Shown in pieces: positions 1 to 6,605 of a stretch of 11,281 nt of DNA. Both the position numbers and the translations under genes were made by a program. The notes under the pieces were generated by a model that did not search any database, was not told the origin of the DNA, and saw nothing but the letters and a program-made list of their open reading frames with translations. The stretch spans positions 1 through 11,281 of the forward strand of contig CAZWHW010000042.1 in the NCBI GenBank assembly GCA_964633815.1, written 5' to 3'. Origin of the DNA: CALKZN01 sp964633815 (GTDB lineage Bacteria; Pseudomonadota; Gammaproteobacteria; Arenicellales; Arenicellaceae). Every line of letters begins with the position of its first letter. Position 1 is the stretch's first letter.

Positions 1-2082
1 TCTATCGTTAATCCAGCAAAACCTAAAGCTTTGGGTTTTGTTCAAACTCAAGGGGAACCAACAGGCTTGGTTGTGACCAAAAAAACGGTTTTGGTTGGTG
101 TTAATAACAGTCAGAGTTTTGTTGAACCCAGTGGGCAATTAATGACGTTGTCACTAGAAACGCGCAAATCTCTTGGTCAGTGTGAGCTTGGTGGCCAGCC
201 AGATTCTGTTGCTGTTTCAAAGGATGGCAAATTTCTTGCCGTGGCAGTTGAAAATGAGCGTGATAGTAATTTGAATGAAGGTGCTATTCCGCAGCAGCCG
301 GCAGGTTTTGTGGCGATATTATCCTTGAGCAATGGAGTGCCAATTTGTCAAAGTTTGAAGAAAGTATCACTTTTGGGCTTGGCCGATGTTGCACCTTCAG
401 ATCCTGAGCCAGAATATGTGGATTTTAATAGCAATAATGAAGTTGTCGTGACTTTGCAGGAAAACAATCATCTGGTGTTGATTGATGCAAATAGTGCTCA
501 AGTGATTGCAGACTTTTCTGCGGGCAGTGTCGATTTGGATAATGTTGATATGCAAGAAGAAGGAGCGTTGACTTTTTCTGGTCAACAAAAAAATCGTAAA
601 CGTGAGCCAGATGCGGTGAAATGGTTGGATGATAATCGATTTGTGACGGCTAATGAAGGTGATTACGAAGGGGGTTCGCGCAGCTTCACCATTTTTAATA
701 AACAAGGCGAGATACTGTTCGATTCTGGTTTATCGTTTGAATATGCTATTGCCAGAGCAGGACATTATCCAGAAAAACGTTCTGCTAACAAAGGAGTTGA
801 ACCTGAAGGCTTAGAAGTTGGTGTTTATAAGGGGCAGCGCTACATCTTTGTGTTGTCTGAACGTGGTTCTGTGGTGGGTGTCTATAAAGACACGGGTGAT
901 AAGCCAGAATTAGTTCAGTTATTGCCCTCAGGAGTGGGTCCAGAGTCAGCAATTGCTATTCCTTCTCGAAATCTGTTGGTGACCGCCAATGAAAAGGATT
1001 TGCTCAAAAAGCAAGGAGCGCGTGCGCATGTGATGATTTATGAATTAACTAGTGGTGAAGCAAATTATCCGCACATTGAATCGCTTATGCAAGATGGTCG
1101 ACCAATCGGTTGGGGTGCGCTCTCAGGCATGGTGGCTGACCCAAATAGCCCAGGCATTTTATATGCAGTGAATGATGGATTTTATCGTCAGCAGCCAACT
1201 ATTTTTACAATTGACGCGAAGCAGAAACCTGCGAAAATCACCAAGGCAAGGCTTATAAGCCGTGATGGTCTGCCTGCGCAAAAGTTGAATTTACAAGGTA
1301 TTACAACAGATGGAAAAGGCGGTTTTTGGTTGGCATCTGCAGGGCAATTTAAAAAGTCAATTCCTCATACCCTTTATCAAGTGAATAGCACAGGCCAGAT
1401 CAAGAACGAAATTAATTTTCCACAAGAGCTGTTTGCTAGTAAAAAACCGTTTACTGCACAAGGCATCACGCAAATTGGTAAAACTCTTTGGGTAGTTATG
1501 CAAAGGCCTTGGCAAGATGATTCGGTCAATGCTGACAATGCTGACAATGCTGNNNNNNNNNNNNNNNNNNNNNNNNNNNNNNNNNNNNNNNNNNNNNNNN
1601 NNNNNNNNNNNNNNNNNNNNNNNNNNNNNNNNNNNNNNNNNNNNNNNNNNNNCAATGCTGACAATGCTGACAATGCTGCGAAGTTGCTTGTATATAACAC
1701 GCAAAAGAAGTCTTGGCGCGCCGCACGTTATCCTTTGGAAAATGGTGGGACAGGTCTTGCTGAAATCACGGCTTATGGTGATTATGTTTATATAATCGAG
1801 AGAGATGAATATGTTGGCGACAAAGCAAAAATTAAGCACTTATATAAAGTGGCTCAATCTGAGCTTGCAATAGGTAAGTTTGGTGAGGACTTACCTCTAG
1901 TGAAAAAGGAATTTGTCGCTGATTTGTTACCTGATTTAAGCAAAGGCAATGGTTATATTGTTGATAATATTGATGGTTTGGCTATTGATTCTAATGGGCG
2001 CTTTTATTTTGTGAGTAATAATCATGGGGTTGATGATAGTTCTGGGGAAACGTATTTTTTTGCCAAAGATGGTTTGCAGTGA
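1..2082 (+). CDS. Phytase-like / esterase-like beta-propeller protein (5' partial, contains assembly gap)
   Basis: The reading frame is open from the first base, so the true start and any signal peptide lie upstream; the TTG at 31 is only the first possible start in the window. The protein is about 690 residues here. The first half has propeller-type repeats plus motifs seen in choice-of-anchor-I-like proteins: TANEGD near residue 206 and GVEPEGLEVG near residue 255, counted from base 31. The second half (WGALSGMVADPNSPGILYAVNDG onward in short motifs such as LQGITTDGKGGFW and the final DNIDGLAID) fits the esterase-like phytase family (PF13449). Such proteins are usually exported and their substrates are mostly unproven. 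Directly after RPWQDD (about residue 492) a run of Asn-Ala-Asp repeats, interrupted by 100 N, sits where homologues are expected to have a short loop before the strand AKLLVYN. The family call is from motif recall and no catalytic activity can be asserted. Confidence 0.75.
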   Translation, partial: SIVNPAKPKALGFVQTQGEPTGLVVTKKTVLVGVNNSQSFVEPSGQLMTLSLETRKSLGQCELGGQPDSVAVSKDGKFLAVAVENERDSNLNEGAIPQQPAGFVAILSLSNGVPICQSLKKVSLLGLADVAPSDPEPEYVDFNSNNEVVVTLQENNHLVLIDANSAQVIADFSAGSVDLDNVDMQEEGALTFSGQQKNRKREPDAVKWLDDNRFVTANEGDYEGGSRSFTIFNKQGEILFDSGLSFEYAIARAGHYPEKRSANKGVEPEGLEVGVYKGQRYIFVLSERGSVVGVYKDTGDKPELVQLLPSGVGPESAIAIPSRNLLVTANEKDLLKKQGARAHVMIYELTSGEANYPHIESLMQDGRPIGWGALSGMVADPNSPGILYAVNDGFYRQQPTIFTIDAKQKPAKITKARLISRDGLPAQKLNLQGITTDGKGGFWLASAGQFKKSIPHTLYQVNSTGQIKNEINFPQELFASKKPFTAQGITQIGKTLWVVMQRPWQDDSVNADNADNAXXXXXXXXXXXXXXXXXXXXXXXXXXXXXXXXXXNADNADNAAKLLVYNTQKKSWRAARYPLENGGTGLAEITAYGDYVYIIERDEYVGDKAKIKHLYKVAQSELAIGKFGEDLPLVKKEFVADLLPDLSKGNGYIVDNIDGLAIDSNGRFYFVSNNHGVDDSSGETYFFAKDGLQ
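1527..1678 (+). repeat. 9-bp in-frame tandem repeat (AATGCTGAC, Asn-Ala-Asp)
   Basis: Two complete units and seven bases of a third are visible before the gap (from 1528 to 1552), and a final C plus two complete units and seven bases after it (1653 to 1678). All visible units are identical, which suggests recent expansion by slippage. Because the unit is 9 bp, changes in copy number keep the reading frame and only lengthen a loop of the encoded protein. The true copy number is unknown because the assembly stops inside the array. Confidence 0.9.
1553..1652. other. Assembly gap of exactly 100 N
   Basis: A run of 100 N is flanked on both sides by the same 9-bp repeat. A length of exactly 100 is the usual placeholder for a gap of unknown size. 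A perfect repeat running through the gap needs a missing length of 1 modulo 9, and 100 satisfies this (11 units plus one base), so the frame is kept as drawn. This may be chance. Confidence 0.97.
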
Positions 2083-2115
2083 ATGAATAGATAAAATTCC
2101 TTTTCTTGTTTTTTT

Positions 2116-2148
2116 GAATATCGTACAATTATCAAATGAACGATATTC
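2116..2148 (+). promoter_or_regulatory. Perfect 9-bp inverted repeat spanning the umuD start codon
   Basis: GAATATCGT at 2116-2124 is the exact reverse complement of ACGATATTC at 2140-2148, with a 15-base spacer that contains the ATG at 2136. A T7 run (2109-2115) immediately outside the left arm could also pair with the A7 run at 2154-2160 across a 5-base bulge. In RNA this would place the start codon in a hairpin loop; in DNA it could be an operator. Which of these applies, if either, is inference. Confidence 0.5.
2124..2129 (+). promoter_or_regulatory. Candidate -10 box of a leaderless umuD promoter
   Basis: TACAAT matches the sigma-70 -10 consensus at five of six positions and ends six bases before the umuD ATG, so transcription would start at or next to the start codon. 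The -35 region at about 2101-2106 (TTTTCT) is poor. No Shine-Dalgarno sequence precedes the ATG, which would fit a leaderless transcript. In AT-rich DNA such a box can occur by chance. Confidence 0.25.
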
Positions 2149-2579
2149 TTTCTAAAAAAACACTGCATCGATGGTTCAAAAAAGGTAAGTCAATATCTGT
2201 GCCGATGTTTCAAGCGCGTGTGCAAGCAGGGTTTCCTAGTCCAGCACAGGATTACGTTGAAAATACCTTAGATTTGAATGAATTATGCATTAAGCATCCC
2301 GCAGCGACGTATTTTGTACGTTGTGATGGTGATTCCATGTTGGATGCCGGCATTCACCAAGATGATGTTTTAGTTGTGGATCGCGCTTTGCAGGCGCGCC
2401 ATGGTGATATTGTGATTGCATCAATTGGCGGGGCATTCACTGTAAAGCGCTTGGAAACTAAGCCGTTTGTGCAATTAGTGGCAATGAACCCAGCGTATAA
2501 AAATATCATTCCATCACCGGAGCAAGAGCTAGAAGTGTTTGGTGTGGTCACCTTTGTGATTCATGCTTTATCTAGATAG
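2136..2579 (+). CDS. umuD: UmuD, self-cleaving subunit of DNA polymerase V
   Basis: The 147-residue protein has the LexA/UmuD S24 peptidase fold (E. coli UmuD is 139 residues). After RecA-stimulated self-cleavage, UmuD' dimers bind UmuC to form the error-prone translesion polymerase Pol V. The cleavage site is Ala31-Gly32 in VQAGFPSPAQDYVE (E. coli has Cys-Gly), the nucleophile is Ser67 in GDSM, and the general base is Lys104 in FTVKRL. All catalytic parts are present. An in-frame TGA at 2115 makes ATG 2136 the first possible ATG start. The arm before the cleavage site is 31 residues, a few longer than in E. coli, and is rich in Lys and Arg. umuC follows after 39 bases, so the two are probably cotranscribed. 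No CTGT-N8-ACAG LexA box is seen upstream. Confidence 0.93.
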   Translation: MNDILSKKTLHRWFKKGKSISVPMFQARVQAGFPSPAQDYVENTLDLNELCIKHPAATYFVRCDGDSMLDAGIHQDDVLVVDRALQARHGDIVIASIGGAFTVKRLETKPFVQLVAMNPAYKNIIPSPEQELEVFGVVTFVIHALSR

Positions 2580-2618
2580 ATGCTGCGTTAAATGCTGAGA
2601 TAGCTAACATAAAGTCGC

Positions 2619-3890
2619 ATGATGTATGTAATGGTGGATTGCAATAATTTCTATGCATCTTGTGAACGGGTGTTTAGGCCTGATTTACAGTGCAAGCCAA
2701 TTGTGGTTCTTTCCAATAATGATGGCTGTGTGATTGCGCGTTCAGAAGAATCCAAACAATTGGGTTTATCAATGGGTATGCCGACCTTTAAGGCTCAAAA
2801 ATTGATTGATCAACATGGTGTGCAGGTATTTAGCTCAAACTATGCTTTGTATGCTGATATTTCTTCACGGGTGATGGCAACATTAGAATCTTTATCGACT
2901 GAGATGGAGGTTTATTCTATTGATGAGGCTTTTTTGCAGCTAACAGAACATTTGCCGTCTAGCAGTTATGAACAGTTTGGTGAAACGATACAGCAGCGTG
3001 TTAATCAGCATTGCGGCATGCCCGTGTCTGTGGGTATAGCGCCAAGCAAAACTTTATCTAAATTAGCCAATTATGCGGCTAAAAAGTATAAAAAAACTCA
3101 TGGTATTGTCGATTTGAGTGAGCAATCTAGGCAGCGAAAATTGATGGCGATCACGCCTGTACAAGCGGTATGGGGAGTTGGCTATAACCTTGGCAGGCAG
3201 CTAAATCTTCTCGATATTCATACGGCATTGGATTTATGTGATGCGCCAGCCAAACAATTGCGAAAAATGTCATCCGTATTGCTGGAGAAAACGATTTGTG
3301 AGTTGCGCGGTGTTGATTGTCTATCATTAGAAACACAAACACCGCCAAAAAAAGAAGTATTATGTTCACGTTCTTTTGGCAAGAAAGTCATTTGTCTTGA
3401 AGAAATGTCTATGGCTTTGTCTAGCCATGTTGAACGGGCAGTGAAAAAATTGCGTCAGCAGCAACGTTTAGCGAGTGCTGTTAGCGTGTTTATTCGTACA
3501 AATCAATATACTCAGCATGACAAGAAATATAGACGCTCTGCGACTACAACAATCTTTAGCCCTAGCAATGATACGGGACTGATTAATACGCTAGCACAGA
3601 GTTTGTTGCAGAAGATATGGAGAGAAGGATATGCTTATCAACGTATAGGCGTGATGTTGCATGGTTTGGTTGCTGTGTCAGATGTGCAAAATGATTTTTT
3701 CTATCCTGCTCAAAGTGGGCGTAGTCGAGCATTAATGCAGGTTTTGGATGCGGTTAACCAGCGTTATCAGCATGCATTGTGTTATGCCTCAACAGTAACA
3801 CCAGAAAAGCATCGTGGCTGGCTGATGCGCCGGCATTATTTATCACCAGCATACACAACGCGTTGGGCAGATTTATTGCGTGTTAGCTAA
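2619..3890 (+). CDS. umuC: UmuC, catalytic subunit of DNA polymerase V
   Basis: The 423-residue protein is a full-length Y-family polymerase (E. coli UmuC is 422). The palm carries the metal-binding residues Asp7 in VDCNNFYASCE and Asp102-Glu103 in YSIDEAF. The fingers segment VVLSNNDGCVIARS (residues 29-42) and thumb segment GMPVSVGIAPSKTLSKLANYAAKK are typical. A likely beta-clamp binding motif, QNDFF at 357-361, falls at the same place as QLNLF in E. coli UmuC. The C-terminal LSPAYTTRWADLL also matches the family. With UmuD' it copies past DNA lesions at the price of mutations. Two ATG codons are adjacent (2619 and 2622); the second gives the same distance to the first catalytic Asp as in E. 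coli. An in-frame TAA at 2610 excludes a longer form. Neither start has a clear Shine-Dalgarno sequence, so translation may depend on umuD. Confidence 0.95.
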   Translation: MMYVMVDCNNFYASCERVFRPDLQCKPIVVLSNNDGCVIARSEESKQLGLSMGMPTFKAQKLIDQHGVQVFSSNYALYADISSRVMATLESLSTEMEVYSIDEAFLQLTEHLPSSSYEQFGETIQQRVNQHCGMPVSVGIAPSKTLSKLANYAAKKYKKTHGIVDLSEQSRQRKLMAITPVQAVWGVGYNLGRQLNLLDIHTALDLCDAPAKQLRKMSSVLLEKTICELRGVDCLSLETQTPPKKEVLCSRSFGKKVICLEEMSMALSSHVERAVKKLRQQQRLASAVSVFIRTNQYTQHDKKYRRSATTTIFSPSNDTGLINTLAQSLLQKIWREGYAYQRIGVMLHGLVAVSDVQNDFFYPAQSGRSRALMQVLDAVNQRYQHALCYASTVTPEKHRGWLMRRHYLSPAYTTRWADLLRVS

Positions 3891-3905
3891 ATTATTCAGT
3901 TAGCT
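3885..3905 (+). terminator. Weak stem-loop at the umuC stop codon
   Basis: AGCTAA at 3885-3890, which contains the umuC stop codon, is complementary to TTAGCT at 3900-3905 with a 9-base loop. The stem is short and AT-rich, and the following bases are only moderately T-rich (TTGAATTGTTTT). It is at best a weak terminator and may be incidental. Confidence 0.2.
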
Positions 3906-3982
3906 TTGAATTGTTTTATCTGCTCTTGGTGGTAATCTACTTGTCCTGTGAGTTCGACACGTTTAGTTGCTAGCGTACTCAT
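3896..3982 (-). CDS. Possible 28-residue small protein, convergent with umuC
   Basis: ATG at 3982 down to TGA at 3896 encodes a 28-residue peptide that begins MSTLATKRVELTGQ and ends QIKQFKAN. It is hydrophilic and rich in Lys, Gln, Glu and Thr, unlike the Ile/Phe/Leu-rich translations that random AT-rich frames tend to give. The ORF ends five bases after the umuC stop codon, on the other strand, as neat convergent genes do. A TATAAA box on the minus strand (plus positions 3996-4001) lies just upstream, but no Shine-Dalgarno sequence is evident. I do not recognise the peptide. It could be chance, or the remnant of a larger gene. Confidence 0.28.
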   Translation of the reverse strand: MSTLATKRVELTGQVDYHQEQIKQFKAN

Positions 3983-4175
3983 ACTGTGTGATTGCTTTAT
4001 ACCGTAACGATATAAGTTAAAGCGATATTTTTATCAGAAGTGCTGTGGAAGAATATTCTTGTTATTGTGGTCATTATATAGATTGCAATGACTGCCTTTA
4101 ACTTTTGTCCTTTGTATCGATTTTAGATATTAAAACAAATAAGTGAATAAATAGTGATTATGTAAATCGTTGAGT
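3983..4175. other. Intergenic region upstream of the hydroxylase gene
   Basis: No convincing ORF is visible in these roughly 190 AT-rich bases. They must hold the promoter of the downstream membrane gene if it is not read through from umuC. The best candidate I see is TTGTCC (4105-4110) with TATTAA (4128-4133) at 17-base spacing, which is a weak match. A perfect 12-bp palindrome lies at 4049-4060. No tRNA or recognisable riboswitch is apparent. Confidence 0.35.
4049..4060. promoter_or_regulatory. 12-bp perfect palindrome AAGAATATTCTT
   Basis: The twelve bases are identical to their reverse complement. They lie between the possible minus-strand small ORF and the plus-strand membrane gene, a position where an operator would be plausible. 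AT-rich palindromes of this size can arise by chance, and no family-specific binding consensus is recognised. Confidence 0.2.
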
Positions 4176-4973
4176 ATGGACAATAACATTATTAGATTGA
4201 GTATTTTTATTTCAGTATTGCTAGTGATGGCAATCGCAGAGTCTGTCTTTGCCAGAAAGGAGCGTGTCCAAGCTCGCTCGAAGCGTTGGACGGCAAATCT
4301 TGGTTTGATTGCTATTGATATTGTTGTTTTACGCTTGTTAGGGCCGGTTAGTGCAGTTGTAGTTGCAAACTATGCCTTGGATAATAGTTGGGGTTTGTTA
4401 GCGATGTCGCCTATCCCTTTACCATTTTATATTGAAGTATTATTGGGCATTGTGTTGTTGGATATGGCTATTTATTTCCAACATGTGATTTCGCATAAAG
4501 TGCCTATTTTTTGGCGTTTTCATCGAGTGCATCATGCCGATCGAGATATTGATGTGACCACGGGATTTCGTTTTCATCCAATCGAAATTGCATTGTCTGT
4601 GCTGTATAAATGCGTGGTGATTGTGTTACTTGGACCAGTGACATTAGCAGTGATTTTGTTTGAAATTCTGCTTAATGCCTCGGCTATGTTTAATCATGCC
4701 AATGTTCGTTTGCCACAAAAAGTTGACCAATTGATGCGTTTGCTGATTGTGACGCCAGACTTTCATCGAGTTCATCATTCAGAGATTCAAACAGAGACCG
4801 ATAGTAATTATGGTTTTTTTCTATCGATTTGGGATAAATTGTTTAAAACGTATACTGTGCAACCACAAAAGGGTCATGCAGACATGACAATTGGCTTGAG
4901 TGAGTATCAACATGAAAAACCTGCATCATTGTTTTGGTGTTTGAAATTGCCGTTTTTGTCTGTAAAAAAGTAA
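4176..4973 (+). CDS. Fatty acid hydroxylase / sterol desaturase family membrane protein
   Basis: This 265-residue integral membrane protein belongs to the di-iron fatty acid hydroxylase superfamily (PF04116), which oxidises lipid-like substrates in the membrane. The histidine clusters are all present, numbered from ATG 4176: HVISH at 103-107, HRVHH at 116-120, His134 in FRFHP, His174 in FNHAN, and HRVHH at 197-201 in DFHRVHHSE. Hydrophobic segments lie at about 5-21, 41-63, 82-99 and 139-169. The TTG at 4170, six bases upstream, would add two residues; ATG 4176 is preferred. Ribosome binding is weak at either. The bacterial family has varied substrates, including sterols, carotenoids, alkylglycerol ethers and fatty acids, so the substrate cannot be named. 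The rhodanese gene follows after 52 bases on the same strand. Confidence 0.85.
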   Translation: MDNNIIRLSIFISVLLVMAIAESVFARKERVQARSKRWTANLGLIAIDIVVLRLLGPVSAVVVANYALDNSWGLLAMSPIPLPFYIEVLLGIVLLDMAIYFQHVISHKVPIFWRFHRVHHADRDIDVTTGFRFHPIEIALSVLYKCVVIVLLGPVTLAVILFEILLNASAMFNHANVRLPQKVDQLMRLLIVTPDFHRVHHSEIQTETDSNYGFFLSIWDKLFKTYTVQPQKGHADMTIGLSEYQHEKPASLFWCLKLPFLSVKK

Positions 4974-5013
4974 TGTTTCGCGCTAATTTTAGGTCATATT
5001 TAGAAATCGAAAA

Positions 5014-5049
5014 AAGGTTGACTCTATGAAGAAGGTTGATTCTATGAAA
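5014..5049 (+). repeat. 18-bp tandem duplication of a ribosome binding site and start codon
   Basis: Bases 5014-5031 and 5032-5049 match at 16 of 18 positions. Each copy holds an AAGG Shine-Dalgarno-like core, an eight-base spacer and an ATG (5026 and 5044) followed by AA. The duplication is six codons long, so both starts are in the same frame and either gives a protein with a signal peptide. Confidence 0.9.
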
Positions 5050-5460
5050 GTAGTCTTAAGAAATGTATTTATATTGCTGCTGATAGCGTTTGCAAGTCTG
5101 TCTTATGCAGCTGAATTCAAAGATGGTGTCACGCATATTAGTCAAGCTGAATTCATGGAGAAAATTAAAGAACCGAATGTGGTAGTCATTGATGTGCGCA
5201 CAAAACGAGAATACAAAAAAGGGCATATTGAAGGAGCAATTAATCATCCACATAAATTGATTTTAAAAGATAGCTCAGTATTGGATCAATATGCTGGGAA
5301 AGATATTATTTTTCATTGTCATACTGGTATACGAGCTAAAATTGTTACTGATTATGTGCGCGGCTCAAAAATAGAAGAGGCACGATTGTTTCATTTGAAA
5401 GGTGATTATCGCGCTTGGCGAGCAAGAGACCTACCAATTAAAAAAGGCGAACAACCTTAA
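5026..5460 (+). CDS. Exported single-domain rhodanese
   Basis: The 144-residue product (138 from the second start at 5044) has an N-terminal signal peptide: a basic n-region, the hydrophobic core VFILLLIAFASL, and a probable cleavage site after SYA at residues 26-28. The mature part is one rhodanese domain. It contains the CH2-type motif VVVIDVRTKREY (Asp56, Arg58), GHIEGAINHP (66-75), and a six-residue active-site loop CHTGIR with catalytic Cys98. Single-domain periplasmic rhodaneses such as PspE transfer sulfane sulfur from thiosulfate to thiophilic acceptors; the physiological partner here is unknown. The shorter form from ATG 5044 (MKVVLRN) has the more usual signal peptide n-region. The gene ends five bases from the convergent KASIII-like gene, with a T-rich tract (5471-5478) after its stop codon. 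Confidence 0.88.
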   Translation: MKKVDSMKVVLRNVFILLLIAFASLSYAAEFKDGVTHISQAEFMEKIKEPNVVVIDVRTKREYKKGHIEGAINHPHKLILKDSSVLDQYAGKDIIFHCHTGIRAKIVTDYVRGSKIEEARLFHLKGDYRAWRARDLPIKKGEQP

Positions 5461-5465
5461 GTTGA

Positions 5466-6605
5466 TTAACGTTTTTTTAGCGCTAAACTGCCTATAGAGT
5501 AGCCAGCACCAAACGAGCAAATAAGACCAAGATCACCACTTTTAAGGTCTTTATTGTGTAAATTGAATGCAACTATAGACCCAGCAGAGCCAGTATTTGC
5601 AAAGCGTTCTAAGACAATAGGTGCTTCTTCAAGACTAGATTTCCTGCCAAGAAGTTTCTTGGTGATTAATTGATTCATATTGATGTTTGCTTGGTGCAGC
5701 CACCAACGTTTGATCTGCGAATTTTCAATACCTAGCTCGGTTAAATGTTGAGTAATATGATCAGCTGCTAATGGGCAGATTTCTTTAAATACTTTGTGAC
5801 CTTGCTGGCGGAATAGGTGTTCTTCAGCAAAAAGGTCGATGTCAGTGGCGCGTGCAACAAAGCTAGAGTCTGAGCGAATATTATTGGAAAATTGAGTGAA
5901 TGCTTTTGTTCCTAAAATAGCGTATTGATGCTCTGAAATGGCGTTTTCAGCTGTTTCTACAATAGTTGCTGTGGCAACATCGCCAAAAATAAAATGACTA
6001 TCACGATCTTTGTAGTTAATTTGTGGTGAGGCTAATTCGGGATTAATGACTAATATGCATTTGGCTGTTTGCGCAATCACCATTTCATAAGCTCGCTGCA
6101 AAGCAAAGGTGCCCGCGGAACAGGCGACCAACATGTCAAATCCAAAACCTTGAATGCCGAGTTCATTTTGTACTTCAATAGCGATTGCAGGATAGGGACG
6201 TTGTGTGTTTGCGCAAGAAACTATCACTGCATCAATGTCCATGGCAGATTTTTTGGCATCAAGCATGGCAGCCTTGGCTGCATTAGTTGCCATTTCAGCT
6301 TGTTGAGAAAGCTCATCTATTGCGCGATGAGCAAATTTAGGCCGCATGCGATTAATGTCCAAAATGCCATCCTTGCAAAGAACATAACGGCTTAGAATGC
6401 CAGATGCTTTAGCAATGAAATTGGTACTAGATAAGGGTTTTTCTTTTATTTCGCCGATGGCTATGGCATTTGCGTTGTCAGCATTGAATTGTTCAGCAAA
6501 GCGATTGTATGCATCGACTAATTCTTCATTACTAATACTGTGTTCTGGAATCCATAAGCCAGTGCCGCTGATGACCGCTGAATTTGATTGTATTGCAAAG
6601 CTCAT
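5466..6605 (-). CDS. 3-oxoacyl-ACP synthase III-like (KASIII) condensing enzyme
   Basis: The 379-residue protein is a thiolase-fold condensing enzyme of the FabH type, longer than classical FabH (about 317). The catalytic triad is complete: Cys162 in VACSAGTFAL, His304 in WWLHQAN and Asn337 in FANTGSAGS. The C-terminal GDLGLICSFGAGYSIGSL is the usual family ending. KASIII enzymes condense an acyl-CoA primer with malonyl-ACP to start fatty acid or related acyl synthesis. Longer KASIII-like proteins in other gammaproteobacteria can use medium-chain acyl-CoA, so the primer here is open. The gene is last in the prp-type cluster, 32 bases after prpE, which suggests cotranscription and perhaps use of propionyl-CoA or a related pool. 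No Shine-Dalgarno sequence is visible; a palindrome abuts the start codon. Residues 41-47 read NADNANA. Confidence 0.88.
   Translation of the reverse strand: MSFAIQSNSAVISGTGLWIPEHSISNEELVDAYNRFAEQFNADNANAIAIGEIKEKPLSSTNFIAKASGILSRYVLCKDGILDINRMRPKFAHRAIDELSQQAEMATNAAKAAMLDAKKSAMDIDAVIVSCANTQRPYPAIAIEVQNELGIQGFGFDMLVACSAGTFALQRAYEMVIAQTAKCILVINPELASPQINYKDRDSHFIFGDVATATIVETAENAISEHQYAILGTKAFTQFSNNIRSDSSFVARATDIDLFAEEHLFRQQGHKVFKEICPLAADHITQHLTELGIENSQIKRWWLHQANINMNQLITKKLLGRKSSLEEAPIVLERFANTGSAGSIVAFNLHNKDLKSGDLGLICSFGAGYSIGSLALKKR

Noticed and set aside
1527..1678. Repeats around the N gap as a CRISPR array or mobile element end
   Set aside because: The repeat is a 9-bp unit with no spacers, in frame with the surrounding protein, and has no inverted ends or target duplication.
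1357..1839. Minus-strand ORFs running through the N gap
   Set aside because: They depend on the unknown bases staying open and are antisense to the propeller gene; the apparent Ser-Ile-Val or Ala-Leu-Ser runs are just the repeat read backwards.
2569..2578. Palindrome TATCTAGATA at the end of umuD
   Set aside because: It is only 10 bp, sits inside the final codons and stop of umuD, and has no supporting context.
3946..3961. CTGT followed by a CACG sequence as an SOS (LexA) box
   Set aside because: The right half does not match ACAG, and the site lies downstream of umuC rather than upstream of a damage-response gene.
5450..5478. Rho-independent terminator between the rhodanese and KASIII genes
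   Set aside because: A T-rich tract is present, but the only stems I find (CAAC/GTTG and a 3-bp stem) are too short to call a terminator.
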